Of a DNA stretch of 5,576 bases, positions 1 through 5,391 are shown one piece after another (within the stretch, counting starts at the first letter, position 1; each line of letters starts with the position of its first letter). The notes below the pieces were generated by a model. The model was not told the DNA's origin. It was given only the letters and a program-made list of their open reading frames with translations, and ran no database searches. A program made the translations under genes and the position numbers. Origin of the DNA: JANMQK01 sp031370485 (GTDB taxonomy: Bacteria; Acidobacteriota; Polarisedimenticolia; Gp22-AA2); assembly GCA_031370485.1 (NCBI GenBank), contig JANMQK010000236.1, forward strand, positions 1-5,576, given 5' to 3'.

Positions 1-1047
1 CTGAAAAGCGCCAGCGCGACGAGACTCGTGACGCGGCACGCCGTGAGCCTGGTCTTCAACCTGCCGATCGCTTACAAGGAACGGATCGCGTCGGTCCCCG
101 GAGTCAGGCGGGTGGCCATCGTGAACTGGTTCGGGGGCGCCCGCCGGGCGGGAGACTTCAAGGACTTCTTCCCGAACCTGGCGGTCGAAGCCGATACCTA
201 TCTCGCGATCCACCCGGAGTTCATCCTCCCCGAGGAGCAGAAGAAGGCCTTCCTCGAGGATCCGCGGGGGTGCATCGTCGGGAAAAGGACCGCTGACCGC
301 TTCGGATGGAAGGTCGGCGACACGTTTCAGCTCGAGAGCTTCATCCCGCCTTACCGCACCGGGCAGCCGTTCCAGTTCATGGTCCGGGGCATATTCGACT
401 CCGATCCGGTTCGTTTCCCGGGCACCGACACCTCCGCGATGTTCTTCCAGTACAAGTATCTCTTCGAGGCGACCAACCGGCGGGTTGGCGCGGGGACCTA
501 CGCCATCGAGATCGACGACCCCGCGCGGGCGGGCGCCGTCAGCAAGGCGATCGACGACCTGTTCGAGAACAGCGACGCCCAGACCCGGACGGAGACCGAG
601 GCGGCTTTCCGGGCGGGCTTCATCGCCATGGCCGGGAACCTGGCCTTCCTCCTGAACACAATCGCGCTGGCGGTCACCTTCACGATCCTGCTGGTGACCG
701 CCAACACGATGAGCATGGCCGTGAGGGAAAGGCGCACCGAGATCGCCGTCCTCAAGACACTCGGGTTCCCGAGCCGCCTGGTCATGGGTCTCATCCTCGG
801 CGAATCGGCCATCCTCGGCGCCCTCGGCGGCGCGGTCGGCCTGGTGTTCGGATGGCTGATGATCCGCGCCCTCCCGAGCCTGCCGTTCATCGGCGACGCC
901 GTGCGCGGCTTCCCCGAGCTCGGTCTCTCGCCCAGGATCGGGTCGCTCGGCTTCAGCCTGGCGCTCGGCCTGGGGCTCGCGGCCGGTCTCGTGCCGGCGG
1001 TGCTCGCCTACCGGTCACGGATCACCGACATGCTGAGGCAGGCTTGA
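1..1047 (+). CDS. MacB/FtsX-family ABC transporter permease, 5' end outside the window
   Basis: The frame is open from base 1, so the gene begins upstream; 348 codons are visible. A GTG at 28 is internal, since the preceding codons already read like family sequence. The visible part starts just after where the first membrane helix should lie and gives an extracytoplasmic MacB-type domain (roughly visible residues 10-205; note NWFGG near residue 43). Three hydrophobic helices follow at about 211-237, 260-291 and 313-337: the usual FtsX C-terminal topology. Between the first two sits the charged loop MAVRERRTEIAVLKTLGF, the conserved FtsX cytoplasmic loop expected to contact the ATPase. Known for the family: such permeases export substrates or transmit mechanical force to periplasmic partners and do not form a simple import channel. 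The substrate cannot be read from sequence. It is followed by a second permease with a 1-nt overlap; the cognate ATPase is presumably upstream. Confidence 0.9.
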   Translation: MKSASATRLVTRHAVSLVFNLPIAYKERIASVPGVRRVAIVNWFGGARRAGDFKDFFPNLAVEADTYLAIHPEFILPEEQKKAFLEDPRGCIVGKRTADRFGWKVGDTFQLESFIPPYRTGQPFQFMVRGIFDSDPVRFPGTDTSAMFFQYKYLFEATNRRVGAGTYAIEIDDPARAGAVSKAIDDLFENSDAQTRTETEAAFRAGFIAMAGNLAFLLNTIALAVTFTILLVTANTMSMAVRERRTEIAVLKTLGFPSRLVMGLILGESAILGALGGAVGLVFGWLMIRALPSLPFIGDAVRGFPELGLSPRIGSLGFSLALGLGLAAGLVPAVLAYRSRITDMLRQA

Positions 1048-2216
1048 TGGCGCTCCCGATCTCCTACAACGTCCGCAATCTCCTGGTGCGCTGGAAGGTC
1101 ACCCTCCTGGCGATTTTCGGTGTCGGTCTGGTCGTCACCGTCATCGTCGTCCTCCTGGCGATGTCGACCGGGTTCCGCCTGGCCCTGAGGGCGACAGGCA
1201 GCGACACGAACGGGATCGTCGTGCAACGGGGGTCCGGTTCCGAGCTGACGTCCTTCTTCAGCCGGGAGAACGCCAACCTGATCGTCGTGGACGGCCGCGT
1301 GGCCAGGGGCGCCGACGGGCAGCCCCTCGCATCGCCCGAGATCGTCGTCGTGGCAAGTTTTCCGAAAAAAATGGACGGCGAGCCGACGAACGTCACCGTG
1401 CGCGGGGTCACGCCCCGCGCTTTCCAGGTGCGAAGCGGCATCGTCGTGCGCGAGGGCCGCGGATTCACCCCCGGTCTGAACGAGATCATCGTCGGAGCCC
1501 GAATCCTGGACCGGGTGAGCGGGCTCGCGCTCGGGAGCAAGGTCCGCATCCAGAGGCGCGATTGGGAGGTCGTCGGTGTCTTCACGGCCGACGGCGGCGC
1601 CTTCGAGAGCGAAATCTGGGGCGACTTCGACATCATGGGGCCTGCTTTCTTCCGGAGCGGCGGCCAGAACTCGCTGACCCTCCGTCTCGCCGACCCTCGG
1701 ACGCTGCCCCAGTTCGACAAGGACCTGCAGGAGAATCCGCAGATGCAGGTCGAGATGCTCGGGGAACGCACGTATTACGAAAACCAGTCCAAGACCGTCT
1801 CGGATCCGCTCCTGGCCCTGACGTATTTCGTGTCGTTCTTCATGGGGATTGGCGCCGTATTCGGCGCCATGAACACCATGTACGCCATCGTGGCGGCCCG
1901 CACGCGGGAAATCGGGACACTCCGGGCTCTCGGCTTCTCGCGCCTCAGCATTCTCGTCTCATTCCTCGTCGAATCGGTGTTCCTCGCCGTCGTCGGAGGG
2001 GCCGTCGGCTGCCTGCTCGCGTTCCCGATGAACGGCTTCACGACGGGCACGGGCCAGACCGCGAGCTTCAGCGAGGTCGCATTCGCCTTCCGCATCACGC
2101 CTTCCGACCTGATGGTGGGGATGTTCTTCGCCGTCGTGATGGGGATGATCGGCGGTGTCTTTCCTGCCTTCCGGGCCTCGCGACTGCCGATCACCTCCGC
2201 CTTGCGGGAGGCGTAA
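1047..2216 (+). CDS. MacB/FtsX-family ABC transporter permease (second of a pair)
   Basis: A complete 389-residue permease. Its ATG shares its A with the previous gene's TGA (TGATG, 1045-1049), and a GAGG at 1035-1038 lies 8 nt upstream, so translation is probably coupled. The same frame stays open further upstream inside the first permease, but that stretch is Arg/Pro/Gly-rich shadow sequence. Layout: helix 1 at residues 18-39 preceded by RNLLVRWK; an extracytoplasmic MacB-type domain at about 40-250; helices 2-4 at about 255-280, 299-325 and 357-380; and the FtsX loop AARTREIGTLRALGF at about 280-294. This is the standard four-helix design and a usual length. With the upstream gene it probably forms a heterodimeric permease, both using one ATPase encoded outside the window. 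Transport direction and substrate are unknown; export or lipoprotein handling is a family-level inference only. Confidence 0.92.
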   Translation: MALPISYNVRNLLVRWKVTLLAIFGVGLVVTVIVVLLAMSTGFRLALRATGSDTNGIVVQRGSGSELTSFFSRENANLIVVDGRVARGADGQPLASPEIVVVASFPKKMDGEPTNVTVRGVTPRAFQVRSGIVVREGRGFTPGLNEIIVGARILDRVSGLALGSKVRIQRRDWEVVGVFTADGGAFESEIWGDFDIMGPAFFRSGGQNSLTLRLADPRTLPQFDKDLQENPQMQVEMLGERTYYENQSKTVSDPLLALTYFVSFFMGIGAVFGAMNTMYAIVAARTREIGTLRALGFSRLSILVSFLVESVFLAVVGGAVGCLLAFPMNGFTTGTGQTASFSEVAFAFRITPSDLMVGMFFAVVMGMIGGVFPAFRASRLPITSALREA

Positions 2217-2238
2217 CAGCCCATCAGACCGGAGCGGT

Positions 2239-2273
2239 AGGACGGCCCGACCGCAACCGCGCCGGGCCGCCCT
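2239..2273. terminator. GC-rich hairpin between convergent genes, candidate bidirectional terminator
   Basis: The 74-nt gap between two convergent stop codons contains an inverted repeat: arm 2239-2249 pairs with 2263-2273 across a 13-nt loop. Eleven positions pair except for one A/C mismatch (2242/2270), which becomes a G-U pair when read on the minus strand. No T-run follows on either side, so it is not a textbook intrinsic terminator. Position and symmetry suggest it ends or protects both transcripts; in DNA this GC-rich some pairing by chance is possible. Confidence 0.45.
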
Positions 2274-2290
2274 CCTGCGTACCTGCTCGC

Positions 2291-2896
2291 CTAGGCTTTC
2301 AGTGTGGGCTGCCCCGGCTTCCAGTTCGCGGGGCAGAGGCTCCCGGTCTGGAAAGCCTGCAGGACGCGGAGCGTCTCGTCGACGCTGCGGCCCACGTCCA
2401 GGTTGTGGATCACCTGGTACTGCAGGACCCCCTTGGGATCGATGATGTAGAGCCCGCGCAGGGCGATCCCCTTGTCCTCGGCCAGCACGCCGTACTTGCG
2501 GCTGACGTCCTTGGTGAGATCGGAGGCGAGAGGGAAATTCAGCTCGCCGAGGCCGTTCTTGTCGCGCGGCGTCTTGATCCAGGCGCGGTGCGAGAATTTC
2601 GAGTCGGTGCTCACGCCGAGGATCTCGGCGCCCGCCGCGCGGAAGCGGTCGGCCGCGTCGGAGAAGGCGATGATCTCGGTCGGGCAGACAAACGTGAAGT
2701 CGAGAGGGTAGAAAAAGAGCACCAGCCACTTCCCCCGGTAGTCGGCGAGGCTGACGTTCTTGTCGAGGTTCTCCATGTTTTTCGTCGAAGGCATGTTGAA
2801 GTCGGGGGCCGGGCCGCCGATCTTCGCGATGTCCATCGAGGCGCCTGCAGCGTGCATTGTCCCGGAAAGGGTGATCGAGCCTATCTGGTTCGTCAT
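2291..2896 (-). CDS. Typical 2-Cys peroxiredoxin (AhpC/TSA family)
   Basis: A 201-residue thiol peroxidase that reduces hydrogen peroxide and organic hydroperoxides in the cytoplasm, normally recycled by thioredoxin or AhpF. The active site is complete: FYPLDFTFVCPTE contains Pro64, Thr68 and the peroxidatic Cys71; Arg147 in ALRGLYIIDPKG completes the catalytic set; LCPANW holds the resolving Cys188. VSTDSKFSHRAW and GRSVDETLR are further family signatures. The GGLG loop that favours over-oxidation in sensitive Prxs reads NGLG (114-117), and the protein ends PTLKA without a YF helix, so a robust, oxidation-resistant form is inferred. About 20 residues precede the usual start (MDIAKIGGPAPDF). 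The upstream ATG is chosen because AGGAGA sits 6 nt before it, while the internal Met14 and Met21 have no good ribosome site. It lies 37 nt behind a PerR-type regulator gene on the same strand, with little room for its own promoter. Confidence 0.95.
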   Translation of the reverse strand: MTNQIGSITLSGTMHAAGASMDIAKIGGPAPDFNMPSTKNMENLDKNVSLADYRGKWLVLFFYPLDFTFVCPTEIIAFSDAADRFRAAGAEILGVSTDSKFSHRAWIKTPRDKNGLGELNFPLASDLTKDVSRKYGVLAEDKGIALRGLYIIDPKGVLQYQVIHNLDVGRSVDETLRVLQAFQTGSLCPANWKPGQPTLKA

Positions 2897-2902
2897 TCGC
2901 GG

Positions 2903-2908
2903 TCTCCT
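2903..2908 (-). promoter_or_regulatory. Ribosome binding site of the peroxiredoxin gene
   Basis: Read on the minus strand this is AGGAGA, 6 nt before the ATG ending at 2896. It decides the start: it favours the long N-terminal form over the internal Met14 and Met21 codons and rules out a start inside the upstream regulator gene. Confidence 0.75.
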
Positions 2909-2933
2909 GTGTGGTGTCGGGTGACAAGTGACG

Positions 2934-3392
2934 TCATGGTTCACTGCGGGCGCCGCCCGCGGCGTCGCAGGCGGCGCAATGGCCCAGGTACTCGAGCCGG
3001 TAACCGGTGACGGAGAAGCCGTCTCCGGGAATTTCGGGGACAATCTCAGGGCGCCGTGCCACGTCCACGTCGTCGATCCGGCCGCAGCGGACGCACCGGC
3101 TGTGGTCGTGCGGATCGGTCCGCGCGTCGAAGTGCGCCACGCCGTCGGCGTGCACGATCCTCGACGCCGCTCCGGCGCGCAGCAGCAGGTGGAGCGTCGT
3201 GTACACGGTTGCCCGCGAAAGCCCGCGGACACGGCGGAGCACCTCGCGATAAAGATTCTCGGCGGTGGGGTGGTCGCAGCGGGCAGCCAGCGACGAGTAG
3301 ATCGCACGGCGCTGCCGGGTGCTTCGCCCGCCGACAGCGCGGATCAGCGCGTCGAGCGAGTCGGTCCCCCGGGGTCGGGCAGTCCTTGCCAT
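2934..3392 (-). CDS. perR: PerR-type peroxide-sensing Fur-family transcriptional repressor
   Basis: A 152-residue Fur-family regulator, usual length. The N-terminal winged helix contains HPTAENLY (41-48) and the recognition segment GLSRATVYTTLHLLLRAG (57-74); the C-terminal half is the metal/dimerisation domain. Measured against Bacillus subtilis PerR (recalled, not aligned by program), all regulatory-metal ligands are present: His41, Asp89, His95, His97 and Asp108. The last position is Asp in PerR and usually Glu in Fur, favouring peroxide sensing. The structural zinc site is Cys100/Cys103 plus Cys139/Cys142. Known mechanism: with Fe(II), peroxide oxidises the ligand histidines and the repressor leaves DNA. 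Its partner is the peroxiredoxin gene immediately downstream. Start choice: AAGGAG (3406-3401) is 8 nt from the ATG at 3392 but only 2 nt from an in-frame ATG at 3398, so the shorter form is preferred; the longer would add Met-Thr. A zinc-sensing Zur role is less likely given Asp108 and the neighbour. Confidence 0.9.
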   Translation of the reverse strand: MARTARPRGTDSLDALIRAVGGRSTRQRRAIYSSLAARCDHPTAENLYREVLRRVRGLSRATVYTTLHLLLRAGAASRIVHADGVAHFDARTDPHDHSRCVRCGRIDDVDVARRPEIVPEIPGDGFSVTGYRLEYLGHCAACDAAGGARSEP

Positions 3393-3399
3393 TGTCATG

Positions 3400-3412
3400 A
3401 CTCCTTCGGAGT
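3400..3412 (-). promoter_or_regulatory. Small hairpin overlapping the perR ribosome binding site
   Basis: On the minus strand the sequence is ACTCC-GAA-GGAGT: five perfect base pairs with a three-base loop. The Shine-Dalgarno AAGGAG (3406-3401) lies in the loop and 3' arm, so folding would hide it. It could limit perR translation, provided the transcript starts upstream of 3412. With so short a stem, chance is a real alternative. Confidence 0.4.
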
Positions 3413-3416
3413 AACG

Positions 3417-3445
3417 AGAGTATGGCTCCCCGGTATCATTGTCAA
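3417..3445 (-). promoter_or_regulatory. Candidate sigma-70-type promoter for the perR–peroxiredoxin operon
   Basis: On the minus strand a perfect -35 hexamer TTGACA (3445-3440) is followed after 17 nt by TACTCT (3422-3417), which matches the -10 consensus at only three of six positions. It lies in the only AT-rich stretch of this gap and points toward perR. Transcription would start near 3410, giving a leader of under 20 nt. The -10 is weak, so the exact start is uncertain. Confidence 0.4.
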
Positions 3446-3457
3446 TATTGATTATTG
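3443..3457 (-). promoter_or_regulatory. Candidate PerR/Fur-type 7-1-7 operator upstream of perR
   Basis: On the minus strand this reads CAATAAT-C-AATATTG, a 7-1-7 inverted repeat with six of seven pairs matching. It agrees with the B. subtilis PerR box (TTATAAT-N-ATTATAA, from memory) at 9 of 14 positions. It overlaps the -35 TTGACA by three bases, where a bound repressor would block polymerase. The overlapping perfect 10-bp palindrome TCAATATTGA (3442-3451) is an alternative core. Binding by the adjacent PerR is an inference from geometry and location. Confidence 0.45.
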
Positions 3458-3498
3458 TTAATCCGCTAAGTAACCATGGATGTGAAGCTTACAGTTGG

Positions 3499-4299
3499 CT
3501 AACTATTTCGCTTCGAGGGCCGGCGGGAGGCGCTCCTCCGGCGTGCGACCGGTCCGGCCGCGGGTGGAACGATGCCGCAGGCGTGCGCCACTCCGTCCCG
3601 GTAGGAAAGCCACATCTCGAGAGTGCGCGCCAGGACCCGTCGCAACCGGTCGGCCGTGCCTTCCGATTCGACATGATCGAGAACCATCCGCCAGGCCATT
3701 TTCCGGTGGCCGGTCTCGACCATGTGATGCGCCCGCTTCAGGTCGAGATAGCGCGGGTCGACGCCGTAATGCCTCACCAGCGCCGTCGAGCGAATCGCCC
3801 GCTCCGCGTCGATCGGCTCTTCCGTTTTCGCCGACGCGATCCGCCCGCGATCCTCGACACTGCCCTCGATGAAAATCGTGACCACCGCGGCCCCCTCGAT
3901 CCAGGGCCGCTTTGTCGTGACCTGATCGATCCAGGCCCGGTACCGCTTCGCCTTTGCGGGGAGCGCGATGGTCTCGAAGGCTTTGCGCGGGAAGCCGAGC
4001 CCCTCCATCATCTTCAGGAACAGCTCGGGATGCGGCACGCCCAGGCTCAGCGCGCCGGTCTCCTCCTCGTAGAGATTCTCCGCCAGATCGCGGCGGACGT
4101 CCGGATGGGGACAGCGCGCGTGCACGCGGCTGAGGAACACCGGGAAGTCACGGACGTAGACTCCGAACTCCTGCCGGTAGTGCTCCAGAAGCTGCGGACG
4201 TGTCGCCCGGCCTTCGTTGATATGGGGCCAGGCCCAGTGGTTTTTTCGATCCATGACGTCGAGCAGATCGGCTTGAAGCGTCCCGACACCCCGCTTCAT
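3499..4299 (-). CDS. CADD/PqqC/TenA-like haem-oxygenase-fold protein, putative dimetal oxidase
   Basis: A 266-residue protein of the all-helical haem-oxygenase-like superfamily, predicted soluble. The stretch FPVFLSRVHARC (52-63) followed by NLYEEETG (75-82) and HPELFLKMMEGLGF (90-103) closely resembles Chlamydia CADD as I recall it. Candidate metal ligands run in family order: a Glu among 78-80, His90, Glu145 in VTIFIEG, then His191-x3-Glu195-x2-His198. In CADD and other haem-oxygenase-like diiron oxidases the last motif is H-x3-D-x2-H, so Asp is replaced by Glu here. CADD makes p-aminobenzoate by sacrificing its own Tyr and Lys; by eye those positions are Trp24, Ile144 and a non-Lys here, so that chemistry is doubtful. 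The substrate is unknown. The C-terminal 14 residues are strongly basic (RRRSASRRPSKRNS). The ATG overlaps the upstream gene's stop (ATGA) and has a perfect ribosome site, pointing to coupled translation. Confidence 0.8.
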   Translation of the reverse strand: MKRGVGTLQADLLDVMDRKNHWAWPHINEGRATRPQLLEHYRQEFGVYVRDFPVFLSRVHARCPHPDVRRDLAENLYEEETGALSLGVPHPELFLKMMEGLGFPRKAFETIALPAKAKRYRAWIDQVTTKRPWIEGAAVVTIFIEGSVEDRGRIASAKTEEPIDAERAIRSTALVRHYGVDPRYLDLKRAHHMVETGHRKMAWRMVLDHVESEGTADRLRRVLARTLEMWLSYRDGVAHACGIVPPAAGPVARRRSASRRPSKRNS

Positions 4300-5345
4300 C
4301 GTCGCGCACCTCCTTCCGGTGCCCCCCGTCCTGTCGGCGTCGCCGGCGCCTCGTCTTCCGCCGGCTCCGGCTCCGGCGTCGGCGAATCGTCCCCGGGTTC
4401 CGCCTGGGGAGGCGCATCGGGCGGACCCTGCGGGATCGCGTCGGGGGCCGGCGGTCCCTGGCCCGCGCCCGGTTGATCCCCCTCCACGGGGGGCGGGATC
4501 TGGAACGGGACACCGGGCTTCGGCGGTGGAGGCGCCGGAGGCGGCACCTGCCTGGGTGGCCGCGGCCTGGGCAGCGGCTCCTGCCCCGCCGGCGGCAGCA
4601 CGAGCCCGGGCGGGGGGACCAGGAGCCAGCGCTCCTGGGGCACCAGCGAACGGTAGATCTCGCGCGCCGTCGCTTCGTCGACCCGCAAGGTGACATGGAT
4701 CGCGGCCGCGCGCTCGGCGGCGCCGCGCCGGATCCGAAGCAGGGAGGACGCGAAACCGCGGAGGGCCGCCCAGCCCGACGCCACCGAGGCGCCCGATGGC
4801 GAGCCCGCGACCCGGATCGTGACCGGCTGCTTGAAGGCGAGGGAGAACTCGGTGGGCGGATCCGGCGGCAGGGCGTCAACGGCGTCCTCGTCGTCGAGAC
4901 CCGCCTCGATCTGCTCCGGAGTCAGAGGCGACAGCCTCGGGTCTCCTTCCTTCTCTCCAAGCGAGAAGATCCCCGCCATCTGGGGAGGCGCCGGAGCGGG
5001 CTCCTCCGCCGCCGGTCGCAACCCGTGGATTTCGACGCCGTCCAGGGGAACCTCCCTGAGAGTCATCCCGACCAGCCGGTAGAGGAGCCTGCGCTCCTTG
5101 ACGTCGAGCACGACGTAGGGCTGGCGCGCGGAGGAGAGCGCGTAATCGGCCTCGAGCCGCGCCACGCGGCTCCGCTCCTCGCGAAGATCGCCCCGCGTCA
5201 CCCTGGCGGCAGTGGCGGCCCCGGCGCCCTGCCGCGCCGGCGCCAGGCCCAGAAGCGTCGCGCCGACCGCCGCGGCCGCCAGCAAACCGGAGATCGTCCT
5301 CCGGCCCACCCGGAACCTGCCCGCTCCTCGAACCGCCTGCCGCAT
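4296..5345 (-). CDS. Membrane-anchored or secreted protein with long proline-rich tail, function unknown
   Basis: I do not recognise a family. The 349 residues begin with a basic stretch and a hydrophobic helix (about 18-35, after Arg15-Arg16), a signal peptide or anchor; Ala-x-Ala-type cleavage around 41-47 is possible, and the RR is at best a weak Tat motif. A short charged helix (51-67) precedes a possible beta segment, YVVLDVKERRLLYRLVGM (77-94), of the kind seen in envelope proteins next to L,D-transpeptidases. A mixed region (about 165-243, with LRVDEATAREIYRSLVP at 220-236) follows. From 244 to the end the chain is Pro/Ala/Gly/Glu-rich with poly-Pro runs, probably disordered and able to span or bind periplasmic or wall structures. 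GAAGGG lies about 9 nt before the ATG. It sits 46 nt behind an L,D-transpeptidase gene and overlaps the CADD-like gene by 4 nt. A cell-envelope role beside the transpeptidase is inferred. The frame, a good start and both neighbours support it being real. Confidence 0.75.
   Translation of the reverse strand: MRQAVRGAGRFRVGRRTISGLLAAAAVGATLLGLAPARQGAGAATAARVTRGDLREERSRVARLEADYALSSARQPYVVLDVKERRLLYRLVGMTLREVPLDGVEIHGLRPAAEEPAPAPPQMAGIFSLGEKEGDPRLSPLTPEQIEAGLDDEDAVDALPPDPPTEFSLAFKQPVTIRVAGSPSGASVASGWAALRGFASSLLRIRRGAAERAAAIHVTLRVDEATAREIYRSLVPQERWLLVPPPGLVLPPAGQEPLPRPRPPRQVPPPAPPPPKPGVPFQIPPPVEGDQPGAGQGPPAPDAIPQGPPDAPPQAEPGDDSPTPEPEPAEDEAPATPTGRGAPEGGARR
4308..4315 (-). promoter_or_regulatory. 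Full-consensus ribosome binding site of the CADD-like gene
   Basis: On the minus strand this is AAGGAGGT, complementary to the 16S 3' end over all eight bases, 8 nt before the ATG at 4299. It lies inside the last codons of the upstream Pro-rich gene. It fixes the start at 4299 over the internal Met16, and such a strong site suggests this gene is translated well even without ribosomes arriving from upstream. Confidence 0.8.
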
Positions 5346-5391
5346 CGTGTCCCGCCCTTCCCTCTTTCCGATTCCGACAGGTCCGGGTTTT

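Noticed and set aside
306..1046. Upstream open extension of the second permease's frame
   Set aside because: It overlaps the first permease's conserved FtsX region; its product is Arg/Pro/Gly/His-rich shadow sequence, and family sequence begins exactly at the ATG at 1047 with a good ribosome site.
1959..2927. Minus-strand open frame covering the peroxiredoxin and the end of the second permease
   Set aside because: It is out of frame with the unmistakable peroxiredoxin on the same strand and has shadow-like Arg/Gly/Asp-rich composition.
1562..3010. Long plus-strand open frame crossing the convergent junction
   Set aside because: It runs sense through the permease in another frame and antisense through the peroxiredoxin; its composition is that of a high-GC shadow and it has no recognisable motif.
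2897..3307. N-terminal extension of the peroxiredoxin frame into the perR region
   Set aside because: It overlaps the PerR gene in another frame, resembles no Prx sequence, and a clear AGGAGA precedes the ATG at 2896.
3433..3461. Alternative perR promoter TTAACA-17-TGATAC on the minus strand
   Set aside because: The -10 matches consensus at only two of six positions; kept only as a reason for caution about the transcription start.
3492..3503. AGTT-GGCT-AACT inverted repeat at the end of the CADD-like gene, possible terminator
   Set aside because: Only four AT-rich base pairs, it includes the stop codon and no T-run follows on the minus strand; too weak to call.
3439..4476. Long plus-strand open frame antisense to the CADD-like gene
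   Set aside because: The opposite strand has conserved ligand motifs, a consensus ribosome site and a coupled start; this frame has none and crosses gene borders.
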